NCBI GenBank assembly: GCA_021613335.1
Contig: JAJTWR010000260.1
Location: 876,001 to 940,000, forward strand
Direction of reading: 5' to 3'
DNA: 64,000 bases
Origin: Whitmania pigra
Taxonomy: Eukaryota > Annelida > Clitellata > Hirudinida > Haemopidae
Shown here: positions 49,136 to 62,848 of the stretch, one piece after another
Layout: each line of letters begins with the position of its first letter
Numbering within the stretch: position 1 is the first letter of the stretch
Notes under the pieces: model-generated
Database searches by the model: none
What the model was told of the DNA's origin: nothing
The model's input: the letters and a program-made list of their open reading frames with translations, nothing else
Translations under genes and position numbers: made by a program

Positions 49136-52100
49136 TTATTGCTGCCCTTTAATTAAGTTCCAGAAGACTCCTTTTTGTTTTTTTAAGTCTTCAGGTTTAC
49201 CAATCTGAAAGTGCAAGTTCACGTCATAAGTTTATCGTTTTCTGGATACTTATTAAATAAGAAAACAAACCTCTACAATTTTTCCATCCACAATGACAGC
49301 AATGATGTCAACGTCCTTGATTGTTGAAAGCCTGTGAGCCACAATGATCAGTGTTCGATCTAGAATTAATATTTTTGGTTAACAATGTTCAAAGACTGAG
49401 AGACCGAAGAATGAACCTTTGGAAATCTTGTCAAGCGACTCTTGAATAATCCTTTCCGATTCAGCATCGAGTGCACTGTTTACATCAAAAGAATAATTAA
49501 TAATCATAAGGTGAATGCTATGTCACTGTTTAGTATCAAACCTGGTGGCCTCATCAAGAATTAGAATGGGTGGATTCTTAATGAATGCCCGAGCAATGGC
49601 TATTCTTTGTTTTTGACCCCCAGAGATGCTCTGACCCCTCTCTCCTAAAACTGTGTCATAGCCTCTAGGAAAGGACATAATGAATTCATGGGCGTTTGCC
49701 CGTTTGGCTGCTTTCACAATCTGTATTTATGAAATCAGTCAAAATTTGAAAAAAGATTTTCTTGTAACAAAATAACCACAATACAAATTCATTAAACATC
49801 TAATCCATGTCATGGATTCCAACCTCGTATTCGGTGGCATCTGGTTTCCCATATCTAATGTTCTCCCTTATTGTTGTTGCAAATAAAACAGGTTCCTGGT
49901 AAAATCAATTTCAATAATCATTAATCTCATAAAACAAATCAATGGACTGCTAAATCAGAAGACAAACCACAAAAATGATAATAATTATTTCCATATTAAA
50001 ATATGACCGATTAATAACAACCTGACCAATGAAGCCAATGAGTCTTCCCCTCAGCCAAGCAGGATCAAATTCTTTCAAATCGACCCCATCAATTTTTATG
50101 CTGCCAGAGTCTGCATCATAAAACCGCTCGAGCAGAGAAACCACCGTCGATTTGCCTGAAAACAAAATTAAATTTTCAGCAAAAAGGTAATTAAATGAAA
50201 CGCCATCTGTGGCACGTAATGATAGTAATAGTGATTGTTTTTGTGATAGCATGCAACTGCATGATGTAATCATTAGTTAATAATAATCATTAGAGTAAGG
50301 ATCATTTCCAAGATATTTCATAAAATCAAAAAACTTATCAATAAGAGATAAACAATAAAACTTAAAAATAAACAAAACTCCAAGCAAACCTCCTCCTGAA
50401 GGCCCAACTAAGGCAACTTTTTGACCACCTTTGATTTCCAATGTAAAGTTTTCCAGTACTGGCTTTAATACAAACAATTCAAACAATTAAGAAAAGAATA
50501 TTCATTGCTCGAGAATGTTTTTCATTGCGTGACTTACGTGATCTTTTCTGGTCGGATAAGTGAACGTAACATCTTCGAAATCAATATCACAATGGAGAGT
50601 GTGATGACGAATGAACTTATCACCTTTTAACGTTTCACCGGGATTCAACATCATGAACTGAGATGAACAATAACTTATACAATTGAAAAACACCAATTTA
50701 AGAAAAGGATCAAACCTCAAAAACACGTGCACCAGCATTGAGGCCATGGATTGAGATCCCATAAGTTGCAGAAAGTTTATTCAAAGACCTTAATAAATTT
50801 ACCACTTAATAAGACATCTGAGTCACTTAAATATTCACAATTTATGTAATCGACATAGGTGCTGTAAGTATGGAATGTACACATTAAGCAAATAAAACAA
50901 CTAAATTTAAAATTAAGTAAACTGACTTCTGGATGACTTGAGATGAAACAAGGAATGACATAAGAGATCCTGCATCTATTTCATTCTTTGACATAAGAAC
51001 ACCACCAATGCAAAGTGTAGACAACACCAGACCTGTTGCATAATATCAACATTGATTACAGTAGTTCTCAAAATGGAGTGACTTTAATTCCTTACCATTG
51101 AGGGCGACATTTGAAAGTCCTTGAAAAACGGCAATTCCAAAACCAAGAAGCTTGTTAAGATCAGTGGATTTTCCACTTTCATTCTTGAAATTTCTTTGAA
51201 AAATCAATTGAAAATCAATGAATTTATAACTAAAAGATTCACAGATAAAGGACCAGACTTGATTTCAAGTTCTTCAGATGCAAAGGCCCTCACGGTTCTC
51301 ACATTTCCTAACGCTTCCTCAGCAACCAATGATGACTTACTCGACTGATCAACAACAATCATCAAATTTATTTCAAATTTAAATATAATGACAATTGCTT
51401 GCATTTAATTAATTTGTGTAAAAATTTAAGTTTAAAAAAAATGAAATCAATAAATGCTATTAATAAAACTATAGTAGCAAATACAATTTTAATAATATAT
51501 ATTACATGTGATTGGCATGCAAGTTATTATTTATTTCTGTCTTAATGTGAAGAAATAATACACAATAATCATAAACACAAACACTTGCAATGCTAACAAA
51601 TTCCAGAAAATTAGCACTTTGTAAATGGTCCTTGACACATTATCTACCATTATTCATAAAAGTGAACTAAAAATAACCTGACTCTGGGCTTGGCTCGACA
51701 ACATCCTCAGTCCAGAACCAATGAGGGTTCCACCAGCAATAAGGACTGATATCAGTCCAACCAAATAAAAGGTGAGTTTTGGGGATACCATCGTCATTGA
51801 AATTACACATCCTGTCGCCTGTCACATGCATAGAAACATTAAATATTGTCTTAAGAACTCAATAACAATTAGGATAAACTGGCAAAATGAAGTGCAAATT
51901 GATGCTATAATATAAAATATCACTACGTGAGAAGATTCAAACAAACCTGAATAGCATTTCTGAGTCCTTGCGAAATGCACAATTTGAATGAACTTTTAAA
52001 TTCCTGAACATCAACTGTCAGTCTGAAGTAAACGAAAACCTTCTTGTGGCAAACAGATTTTGAAAAATATCTTTTGTATAAATCTTTTTACCTGTGTATG

Positions 52101-53082
52101 AGATCACTGGCTTTGTTCTTATCAAAGAAAGCCACATCTTGGAAAACTATAGTTGCGAATAGTTGTTCTTTTAGGTTCGCTGACAGGTTTTCACTGAGAT
52201 TAAACAAAAGGGATATGCATGTGGTAGTCAAAAGGCCCTAGATTCATGAAAAAAAAGTAAAAGATAAAAAGTAAACCACCATTTTTATCAACCTCCAAAT
52301 AAATTAAATTTGCTATTAACACACCTGAAATCCATATAAAGAAACAAGCTTTGCAGCCGGTTTGTAAACATCTTTAAGAAAATCAGCATCAGCAGTTGGT
52401 TGACCAGTAAATTTTACAAGAACATTTACAACTTGACCCAGAACTATGGGTATTTGAATGTTTATAAAGGCCAGTGCTATAGTACCCTTTAATGTCAGAT
52501 AAATGTCATTACATTAAAATTATTTCTTAATAAAATACAAAACAAATCACACAATGTGTCACATTGCTAAACCAAGTGTTGGACTGTTTAAAGAGTCAAT
52601 TTCTGTTCCAAAGTGATGTTTAGAAAATTGTGTCTAAATATAACTAATTTACAAATATTAATGAATTGATTGCTAACCAATAAAACTCCAAGAAGCCACT
52701 TCCAATATCGTGTAAGAAATCTTAAGAATTCTTGCCATGGAAATGGCTTCTGATCATTTTCTGATTTTACTATTTCAAATGGGTCTACAGGTTTTTTCGT
52801 TTGGCTTTGCGTAACTTTAATAAAACCGGATGCAACCACAAAAGAACCAGGAAAAAATAATTTAGCATTCTTAATCGGTTTAAGAAATGAAGTAAATTTT
52901 TTGACAGATATCTTTAACTCCTCCTTAGCACATAGCTTAGAAACCAGTTTACACTCAAATCTGAAAACAAGCATTACATTATTATTTTGGAAGCAAGTAT
53001 ATTGTAAATCGTGATCAACCAGCCTTGCTTTTACCACGTTTTGGATTGAAAACCTGTTACAAAGCTTTAAAATGCAATACAT
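49136..53082 (-). CDS. ABCB8: Mitochondrial ABC half-transporter, ABCB8 type
   Basis: About sixteen exons from ATG at 53082 to the stop at 49136-49138. The basic N-terminus ([20 protein letters not shown]) suits a mitochondrial presequence. A six-helix membrane domain follows ([45 protein letters not shown], a hallmark coupling region). The nucleotide-binding domain shows Walker A GPSGGGKST, split by an intron after the second glycine triplet; the Q-loop [25 protein letters not shown]; the signature SGGQKQR; Walker [10 protein letters not shown]; and the H-loop VAHRLST. The wording around Walker A and NAHEFI matches ABCB8 better than ABCB7 or ABCB10. ABCB8 is the ATPase of the mitochondrial inner-membrane ATP-sensitive potassium channel and affects iron handling. 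All ATPase motifs are intact. Confidence 0.9.
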
Positions 53083-54163
53083 TCTTAACACGCGCAATAA
53101 AATTACCTATATAGCAAATCTAAAATAATGGAATAAATTAACAATCCCAAAAACTCTCTAGCATTGCCAACACAAGTAAAACTATCTATTGGCAATCAAA
53201 ACAAAAGCAAGCAAGCTTAAAAGCTAATGTAATTATTTAAATAAATTATACAATTTTTAAAAACAATTATGTTTGAAAAAGTAATTTAAAACTTTTTTCT
53301 AATTTTTTAAAACAATAATCTAGTTATTTCACAAGTAAAATTTGAAAAATTGACGTATGAGAGTAGTTCAGGTCTATATAAAACAAATGAACAAAATCGC
53401 TCAAGTAAGTTCAAGTCATCTTAGTTAACGGACTTTAATCAAATAAATTTTTTACCGAGTAAATATGAGCAAAGACCTGAGACAAGACTTGTGAGTGTCT
53501 TGCTTTACTTAATCATGAAGAGAGGTGTGGAACTATGTCGGGATGAGGAAGGCCTCGAAAATTCAGATACTTTTGTTTAGCACTGCCCGCATCCTTCCAA
53601 AACTGTTTTAACGAATTACAGAGAAATCAATTTACTCTTCTCTACGAAATTAATATAGCGTACATTATGAATGATAATCTAAGATTGAGTGGTTATTACA
53701 CAGATCCAGGTCTTTTTAACCACTATAAATAATTGTTATGTTATGTTAATCTAAACACTTTAGTTTGCAAGTTGATATTCTAAGACATCCACCAATCTTT
53801 CGTGATTACCCACCAAGGGCAATAATTATTATTATATACTTATTGAGTTTTACCATCAAAGGCACCCAAATATCACTTGTAAATATGTGCACTCGTTGAT
53901 AATTGCATTAACATGAACGAACAAATACACGCATATATTTATAATGAACGAAGCAGAGAATGGACACAAATCTGACAACCATTCCCATCAGTGGCCACTT
54001 TTGATGGCAAAAGCCAATATCTATTAGAAGACATTGTATCTTATGACATTTTGCTTCTAATAAGAGTTCCATTATAATTCAAACTTTTCAGACTTTTATT
54101 GCAATTAATCAATGTGATTGACAAGTTGTGAATAAATAAATGGAAGGATCAAAATTGAAAAAT
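53083..54163. other. Intergenic, ABCB8 promoter side
   Basis: AT-rich, no coding frame I can support. Carries the ABCB8 promoter (just right of 53082) and KICS2 3' sequence. Confidence 0.4.
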
Positions 54164-56945
54164 TCACTTAGTTCCTTGCTTCCAAGATACAAACAGTTTG
54201 TTGCACCTCAGATCAGAAGACAGTGAGTTATAAAAATTAATCAAATTAGCATCTCTGACATTTTTTTTGTTAAGAATGGTGACCAAATGAATAGAACCTT
54301 CAATTCTCATCATAACATATGAATGCTGGGACATCTGGAAATTGAATTGAAATAAATCTTGGTAGGTTATTTATTACATCAAAGACCACAACTTAATAAA
54401 AAAAACACTTGAAATATGATTTGCTACTTTATCATCACCAGTTTACCTCATCAGCTGCAGGAACAATTTTATCAAGCTGTTCCAATTCCATCTTTTTTGA
54501 ATCCAAGAGACCAAATAATGTTGAATGGTAATTAACTGAAGACTGGCTTTTGTCCTGCAATTTATTTTTTAGAAATATATTTCAACAATAAATCGAGTAT
54601 GACTAATGTAAGCAGGTTAAGTTTAAGTTGAGAAGTTAAATTTTAAAATAGGCTTTAGTTAAAGTTCATAAAAAAAATCTTTATTAGTTAAATCTCTAAA
54701 AACACTTGCAAAGAATTCGCAGATATTTACAACTATGTATCAACACAGAATATGAACCGTCGTGGACAACCACCTGAGGATATTCAAAGAATACGATCTT
54801 GTTTGGCTGTGCAGGTTCTGGCGAGGAGGTCGAGAGAAGAGATGAATTGGTGGAAGTGTGGGAATTCGTGTCGCTGGCTTCAGATAAAATGTTTAGTGAA
54901 ACTAATTCATCTTCATCAATTTTAGAAGGCAGGAAGTAACCCTGCCTCCTGCTTGATTCTTCCAACTCATTCAAATTGGTCAAAACCAACAAGATCTTTA
55001 GGGCATCTGTTTTTTTACATATTGATGCAATTCTGCAATTACAAATAATAGTTGGCCTTGTAATTATTTAGGAGCTTTTAATAAAATATTTTTAATTATT
55101 TAAACAACAAATCAATTAAAATCATGTGATCAATTTAAATATTCTAATCACCATAAAGTTAAAATAATAAATTTATCGCAACATTATTAAGCACAGAATC
55201 ATAATATTTATTTACAAACAATTAAAGACATTAGTTAAACCTCGAGTAAAAGTCGAACGGAGCTTTTGCAGTGTTGTTGCGAACTTCGGCAGGGTTTCCC
55301 CCGTTCTGACACAAAACTTCAAAAAAGTATAAATTGAACTTGGACAACAGAAGGCCTTTGAACTTGTTCAACCATTCAAAAAGTTCGGGAGACCACGTCT
55401 TATGGGAGCTATTTCCGAATGTTAGCCTTCTGGCCTTGGAAATTTTAATTACAAAACAAAATTAACAAAACTTTAAAAGATGGTTCAAATCGGGCTTTAA
55501 CCTCATTGATACACGATGATCTCATTACAAATAAATTTCATTTTGATGAGAAATAAAAGAAATAAACCTCTTTTGAAAACAAGATGTTGTGCCAAGCAGA
55601 GTGATACTTTGATGCACAGGCATAGCTGGTTATTGACTCCAAGTACTGACATTTCTGAAGGTGGATTTGCATTTTGAGTAAATTCACCATCACCTCACAC
55701 TCCATCCTGAAATTCAATATTTTTTATTTGTTTTAAGGTGGGAGAAATTGGCATACGTTGGCTGCAAACCATCGCTAAGTAGCCATTAAGAGCCAAAAAA
55801 CAGTTAGCACAACCTGTATATATCTTTGAAACATGCAACAATTGGTAGGAAATTCTTGGACAGGAATTCTTCAAGAGTGCTGTTAATGATTTTGAAGAGA
55901 TCTTCAAAGCTTACATTTTTACTGCTTGTCAGTGCTGGCAATTGCTCGTAACTGTCATTGAGGATGTTAATGAAAAGTAACAATGCACAGGTGTTAAAAA
56001 GAGATGACAAATAGAACTAATAATTAATAATTTAAAGTGACTTAACATTACACACCTAGATGAAACAAAATTATTAATTGGAATTCAAAAGATACAATGA
56101 AATTATGTTCATCCTTGCAATAATGAAATGTTGAAGCTGTCCACCAACACCATTGACAAGCTGTTTTAAATTTTTAAAACATGGTAATTCCATATCAGTA
56201 TTGCATGTGGGAACAAGATCTTGGTGTACTGTTTCAATTTTTTTTAGTTCTGTGAGCAAGCAGCTGTACCTCATTTTTAGGGTCTGAAATAAAAGTGTTA
56301 AAAGTATGAAATAAATATTCAACAAAAAAGAAATTTAGTTGTGTTACTCATTAAAATAACCTGCTCACGCTTCGTTAGCCATCGACTTCCAAAGTTTGAT
56401 GAATGGCCCATAAATGCAAGAGAGTAGAAACTCTTTTCTAGCTCTGCAAAAATAGAAACCTGGTGGAGGAATGAACTCCACAAGAGAGAGCATTGAGTCT
56501 TCTGATCTTCCTTTTCTTTCTCCTATGCAATCAAACACAAATATATTTATTTATTTAATTAACATTTAGAAGGGCCCATAAGCCAATGGCACAGTTGTCA
56601 ACAAACTCAGTGCTTTGTAATAAAATAAATTCAAAAAATCAATGCCAATTATCAGATATCTAAATGACTGCACGATGTAGAGTTTAAAATTGATAATCTA
56701 CTGATGTCCAGCAATGCATGCACCAATAACCTAAGCCAAAATCAGCATTGAATTATTTTAAATCTTCATTAGGAGATATATCTAAAATAATTTCAAATTT
56801 CGTAATACTTTAGAGAATGTGTATTAATAAACCAAACACAAACCACCGTTCCTTTCAATTTGTCAAGCAAAAATTTGCTGAGCAAAACAAAGCAGTACTC
56901 CAGAAATTCCTCCTCTCTCAGCTTTCCATTTGCTTCCATAGTCAT
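54164..56945 (-). CDS. KICS2: KICSTOR subunit 2 (C12orf66 homologue)
   Basis: Starts at ATG 56945 (MTMEANGKLREEEFLEY). Exons read include 56844-56945, 56361-56522, 56096-56283 and 55814-55951, then several more down to the stop at 54164. Order-matching similarity to human KICS2: WSSFLHQVSIFAELEKSFYS, then TELKKIE, HFIIARMNIISFYEQ (at an exon junction), PELFEWLNKFKGLLLSKFNL, a Ser-rich insert, and a C-terminal NLINFYNSLSSDLRCNKLF. KICS2 belongs to KICSTOR with KPTN, ITFG2 and SZT2, which holds GATOR1 on lysosomes to restrain mTORC1 when amino acids are scarce. The open frame extends about 120 bases upstream of this ATG to an acceptor, so an N-terminal extension is possible. Confidence 0.85.
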
Positions 56946-57589
56946 GAAGGTCGTAGGTAAAACGAGATTAAATTTCTCCTTAAATGTAGATGTATCCGAG
57001 GGAAATAATACATCTAACAATTCATATAAACTTTCTGCATTTGTATCGATTTCAATGACAGTCGCCTAGCAATTTTTATATCGATCAAACACAAATGAAT
57101 TTAGTTTTATGAAAGCAATTCTAGTATTGGGTACGGTAAATTGTTATGCATGAAAAGTAGAGTGCTTAACGCGTTAACAGCTCCACAGTAATACACCACT
57201 TTTTCACGGCCATTTGGATATACACACGACGATGGAATAAAAAAAATACATGACAAAATGTTTTCTTATTTGAGAGATAATGAATCGATAAATCAATAAA
57301 ACTGAAAATTAAAAGCAAAATTTAAAAGCTTTGTTGTAAGAATGACTTCGTAAATAGTGACATTACGAAACTGAGAAACCATTTTTCTTCCTTGGTCAAT
57401 TCTAACCATCCCATTCGTGTAGTTCTGAAATAGATGCTATTACAGGTGTTAATAAATACATCAATAAATACAATAAATGCGTGAAGATTGGATTAATTTG
57501 GTTAACTGGTAAATGGTCATCTTGAAGCACTGCTTTGGACATGCACCACCATAATCTGATACATTTTCATTATCACTATCATTAATGGG

Positions 57590-57685
57590 TTGCGTTCCAG
57601 GTGATGGCAATAGCCGTACTGTGTCACAATAGCAGACCAGCCTGAATTACCACGGATCGGCCTCGGTAGGGGCGTTATATAAATT
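57590..57685 (+). repeat. Short dispersed repeat, second copy
   Basis: Same order of motifs as 30340-30450: GGTGATGGCAA, then CCTCGGTAGGGGCGTTATATAAAT. The middle has diverged. It is probably a LINE or SINE 3' end. Confidence 0.5.
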
Positions 57686-58159
57686 TTAGAGCAACTAAGA
57701 AGTGTCTTCACATTCCATTCGGATGCATACAAAGTGTGGCTAAACAAAGTATCATGTTCTCCCTCATAGTTTGGTAATTGAAAAGATTTCCTGTAACGAT
57801 GATAACACATATTTGAACCCCATTGTGGAGGTTCCAGCCGCGTTAAAAGTTATTTCAGTTTCTTTATTAGAGAGTCTGCAAACTGTTTCCGGAAAATAAA
57901 TATAAACAGTTTCCTGACATTCGCCCAAATGGCGTTTGCTCACATGGTAATTACTCACATAGATTAATGCGTACATGGCAATTGCAGTGAGCAATAGTCT
58001 ATATGCACAACTGCCGTGTGACCTATCGCCTTTTGAGCAACAGTCTGGTCACCAAGTAAGCTTATCTACTACTATTAATTAATTACTAAAAATTATTTTG
58101 TTGATTTAATAATTAATTTAATGTTTTATTAAATTATTATTTTTTGCATAGCTAGATAA

Positions 58160-58250
58160 TTAGCAGGGTTCGAATCCGCGCTGCCATAGGGAGAGGCGCA
58201 GCCTTAACTATTAGGCCTTGTGGGCGCCCTTGCATCGACCACCGCTTGTT
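58160..58250 (-). repeat. tRNA-like block, probable SINE head
   Basis: On the minus strand a box-A-like TAATAGTTAAGG is followed about 35 bases later by GGATTCGAACC, which resembles box B (its complement on the plus strand is the perfect GGTTCGAATCC). The T-stem pairs poorly and no full cloverleaf forms, so a functional tRNA is unlikely; a tRNA-derived SINE or tRNA relic fits better. Confidence 0.35.
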
Positions 58251-58538
58251 ATAGTTTAAATAGAGCACACTATTTTGTCACAACGAAATTTTTTTGATCA
58301 TTTATGGTTTATTTTCATCTTATTGAAAAGCCAATACGTCTATAATTCTATTTTGTTAATGTTCTGCTTTCATCTGACTATAAATTTAAAATTAAATTTT
58401 ATATAGTTTTAAATTTTATGTTACAAATTAATTTTAATTGTACATTGCAATAACTTTATAAAATAAATTGTTAACATTAATTGGCCCGTTCACTTTCGAG
58501 AATACAAGTTTGCATTCATTTTTAAATTCCAAATAAGC

Positions 58539-61500
58539 ATGGTGTTCTTGACTCGCTTGTCGTTTTCAGTAAAGGTAGGAGTTTTACAAATTTCGAAATA
58601 TTAATGAGATGATAGGCGCTGGATTTAATCTAAAATAAATGATGCCGACATATTAATGATACCTGGTTTAAATAATAATGCAAGATATTTTATTGAAACT
58701 AGCTTTGTTACTACTTAACAATTTCAAAGAATTTCTATAAGCCCATTAATATGAAACTCAAGCTTAAATAATTGCACATTTGATTTGATTTTTTAGTTAC
58801 TATAAGTTAGCATTAATAAACTCTTGCAAACATTAAACAAACTCAAAAGGGGAATCAAAGCTATTCTTAAACAATGTATGGCTATCTTAGCTACCCATTA
58901 TAGACTTTGTTTATGTTCTGCTAGAGAATTTAGCATTGTTAAACAAATAAAAAACATGAGGCTTTTATGAGAAAAACCCAAATATTTTGATATTATGAGA
59001 AAATGCTGAACAAAAACAAGATTTGCGTGCATCAGATCTTCTTACTACAGTATATGGTTCAACATATCTGGCTAGAAAATGGTAATGATCTCAGATTATA
59101 AAATATTTTTACTTCAAGTTTATCATCAAACTTCATTCTGAGCAAAATGGTAGTTTACGACCATGGCATATTTTTATTAGAGCACACAGGAATTTTGAAT
59201 AGTGACAGTGACCTTCTTGATTTATTTAATCCGAATGTATTTAAGAAGTATTACCATTTCAAAACCAGATGTTGCCATTGATTTATCTCTCTGCTAGGAA
59301 GGAAGGCGTAGGAAGAGGGTGCATCATGCAATATGAAAATTACACATAAAGATGCAGAAATAGAGTTTAATAATGTTGAATTTGTTCATTGAGCTGCACT
59401 TTCAACTTTAATGATAAATAATTGCCTAGATCTTATAGGTAGCGTGAATCATTCTAATCATTTAACATTAAAAAAAATCAAGCTCTAAAAATCTCTCAAG
59501 TTGTTATAAATACAATATAAATTATTTTAATGTGATTAATCCACATCATCCACGCTGCTTACGGCAGTTGGAACTGCATGATGGCATTTAATTGTTATCT
59601 CATTTCTTAGTCTTTTATTCTACAACAAACTCTCAACTAAGCTACAAGTTGTCAACATTTAGAACCAAAGACGTTTCATAGACAAACTGAGATTGAATGT
59701 TTGCGGGGGTAAAGGTGGACAAGGTTTGGCTAAATATGGAGGTCTCGGAGGAAGAGGAGGAAACGTTTATTTGGTCGGGGACAGCGAAGTCCAATTGAAG
59801 GACGTCAGACATCAAAATCCCTCGCAGAAATTTTATGCCAATAATGGCTATAACAGCAGGTAATAAAGTCACGTTAATATAAATAGAAAGATTTACTTAA
59901 ATGTTGATTAATTTTTAAGTGTTTTGGTTTTAGTTCAAATTCTTTGCAAGGAGCACCAGGTGAAGATCTTCTAATAAGCTGTCCGCTTGGAATATCAGTG
60001 GTGACCGATAATGAAATTATTCTTGGTTAGAATTTTTTACATCCTTTGGGCAGATGGCAGGCAATTTTGCATTAACTTCTAACATTTATTTATTTATTTG
60101 ATTATAATCTGTTGCATAACTGATTAACTTCTAACAGGTGAAGTCAACAAAAGTGGTGAAAAGATCCTATTAGCTAAGGGTGGCAAGGGTGGTTGTCCTG
60201 CCAATAATTTCTTGGGGGAAAAGGGTCACCAACATAATGTCAACCTTGACCTCAAACTCATTGCTGACATCGGATTAGTGGGGTTAGTGCTTCATATGTT
60301 GGATATATTAATCGAATTGTAAATAACATTTTAATTGGATGGTGTTTTTAAATTTCTTTTTCTAAATAAACATTGTTTTTATCTTTTGCTATGCAACTTA
60401 ATTCTACAATTTATTAACGTAATTTCTTTTTGTAAGTTATAATATAATTACTTAATATAATAATTTACTTAATCATAAAAAACTAATTCAACAGATTTCC
60501 AAATGCTGGCAAATCCACTCTGATAAAGAGCTTATCAAGAGCTTCTCCAAAAATAGCATCATATCCATGTAAGTCTTTTGTTATGGAGCACACTCTAGAC
60601 ATGCGATCTAGACACACTCTAATGCATTTGATAATATAATTAATTCTTACAGACTCCGACATACTAAGACGATAATGTTTAATATTCTTAGTTAATGGTA
60701 TGAAAATTATGATGAATAGAAATGTAATGAGCAACATATCAGCTAATTGCTAATTAGCCAATCTTTTGAGTGCTTTATGAATTCAGAAGGATGTCATAGC
60801 ACTCTTTTAATTGATCTGCATTCTCATATTGCCGAGGGACCTCCCTAGCGGTGGAGGTCGGATGTGTTTTCTCCTCGGTGGGTTGCAGACACTAAACATT
60901 GTGCCTGCTGCCATTACTGCCACGCAGAGGATCGCATCCCATTTTGCCGACTTGCATGCCACCGGCAAAATTTCAAACTACATGTTTTAATTGTTGATAA
61001 GCTGATAAAATATATACATTGAAATGACAGTCACAACCATCGAACCAAGGATTGCCATGCTGGAGTATCCAGATCAGAGACAGGTTGGCAAATTTTGAGT
61101 GTTTTTGTTTCTATAGTAAAATTTGTTAAATCACAATTGCCTGAAATGAATGCCATCAGATCACCATGGCAGACTTGCCCGGTCTAATCGAGGGTGCCCA
61201 CATGAACGTCGGCATGGGTCACAAATTTCTGAAGCACGTCGAACGGACAAAGATGCTGCTCTTTATAGTCGACGTCTTCGGCTTCAGACTCAACCCTCAA
61301 TATCCTCTGAGGAGCAGCTTTGAGAATGTCCTTCTTCTCAACAGGGTTGGAAACCTCAGACGAGACAGATTTTATTTGATTTTTTTGTTAATTGTTTATA
61401 TTTCATGGTTTATATTGGATTTTACTTTACTCATTTATTTTGGTTTTAATTTGAATTTGGTTTCTCTTTATTAACTTGTCATTAAATCAAAAGATTCTCA

Positions 61501-62369
61501 CATCAGGAAGTCTTGGTTTGGCATATCATTTTTTAAATTTGCAAAAAAACTGCAATGGAAACTGTTGAAATTTTCATGTTCAATAAAAAAATAATTTCAG
61601 GAATTGGAACTCTACAAGGAAGAGTTGGTGAACAAGCCTTCAATACTGGTTATCAACAAAATAGATATCCCAGGTGCAGAAGCAAAACTGAAAGAACTCA
61701 TGGATAACCTTGAGAATATCAAAGGTAAGAACTTAATTCATATTAAATGAATTCATTGCTTAGTAATTCATTGCAGTGATATATCATAATTATATGTTTG
61801 TAATTATGTTTGGCATGTTTTTAAGTGAACTATTTGTAAATCCCAAATGGCTGATTTTATAAAAAGCAATCTGCTTCATATTTTAATGATTAACAGTTAA
61901 AATAATAGACTCACGGTGGTACCTCGCTTAACGAATGTTCTACGTATCGAAAACCATCGAGAAAGCGTGGGTGCATTGCTTAACAAACTTGTTTCACACC
62001 ACGTTTCCTAGAAAATAAGACAGCTTCTTATAATAATTTTTTGAACCGATTGCATTCGTTAAGCAGGTTATGACCGTGATAAAACTTGTTTTTAACTAAC
62101 CTTGGATATGATTGAACTGATATTCTTCAGAGAGCATGACAAAAGTGGATGAATCTTTAAGACCGACCAACATCACGCACTTCGATGACATTCTCACAAT
62201 ATCGGCAAAAAAGCACGATAAAACAAATGCACTCAAAGAAAGGCTGAGGGAGCTACTTGATTATTACCACGAGAAGGAACTCCAGAGAGACGAACAGGAG
62301 AAGCAGGAAGTACAAGCTAATTATTTTAAACTCACAAGCACAGAACACATCAATGTTAAATTTGTTTGA
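58539..62369 (+). CDS. GTPBP10: Mitochondrial Obg-family GTPase GTPBP10
   Basis: Nine exons (58539-58574, 59663-59859, 59934-60025, 60138-60282, 60495-60568, 61031-61083, 61160-61345, 61601-61724, 62131-62369) join in phase to 381 residues (human 387). The Obg fold ([30 protein letters not shown]) precedes the G domain: G1 GFPNAGKST, switch I TT, G3 [21 protein letters not shown]4 NKID, G5 ISA. The phrase GHKFLKH(V/I)ERT and ELELYKEEL are specific to GTPBP10 rather than MTG2. It binds the mitochondrial large ribosomal subunit late in assembly. The 12-residue first exon ([12 protein letters not shown]) fits a targeting start and is separated by a 1.1-kb intron. All G motifs are intact. Confidence 0.95.
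60780..61010. repeat. GC-richer insert in a GTPBP10 intron
   Basis: Intron 60569-61030 contains a GC-rich patch (GCCGAGGGACCTCCCTAGCGG and following, with a short CCTCC..GGAGG palindrome) unlike the AT-rich surroundings. No coding frame. Likely a short transposable element. Confidence 0.35.
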
Positions 62370-62848
62370 ATTGATGCAAAAAAAAATTATTTCTAAACTG
62401 CTTTCATTAAAAATCTTATCAATCCATCCTTCTTCAGGACTTTGAAGTATTTTATCAGATGTCCTGTTTTTAGTTAATGCTTGTAATAGCAATGTCAATG
62501 TTTATAGTGGATGTGGATCATGATTTTAACTGTTATTAACGGTGAAGATCACCTTTCAAACGTCAGTTCAGCCAATGAATTATGCTGAGTTATACCTTCC
62601 CATTCAAATGAAGTCATGCTCTACTAGATTGATATTTATCCAATACTTTGATGTTAATAACTGGAAGAATTATAGAATTTCACCAACAAAGATATGAGCG
62701 TCTTATTTTTATAATATAACGTCTCCACTTTGAAGGTGAGAATGGTCATGTTATGGTTCATGACCATGAAGAAGGTGACAGTGACAAGGCGAGAGAACAA
62801 CTTCAACAGTAAAATGATCTGACTGTGACGTGTGACGTGTGACGGAGG

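Larger units (their letters stand above)
56946..58538. other. Intergenic with repeats, divergent promoters
   Basis: Lies between leftward KICS2 and rightward GTPBP10. It holds the repeat at 57590-57685 and a tRNA-like block at 58160-58250. Minus-strand open frames at 57517-57994 overlap the repeat and look transposon-derived. A minus-strand ATG at 57408 could begin a short leading KICS2 exon, which I could not confirm. Confidence 0.35.

Noticed and set aside
58160..58250. Functional tRNA gene
   Set aside because: The T-stem is poorly paired and no complete cloverleaf with anticodon arm forms on either strand.
12837..62369. A functional cluster of mitochondrial genes (SDHA, ABCB8, GTPBP10)
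   Set aside because: They lie far apart, on different strands and among unrelated genes; a large share of animal genes encode mitochondrial proteins, so chance explains it.
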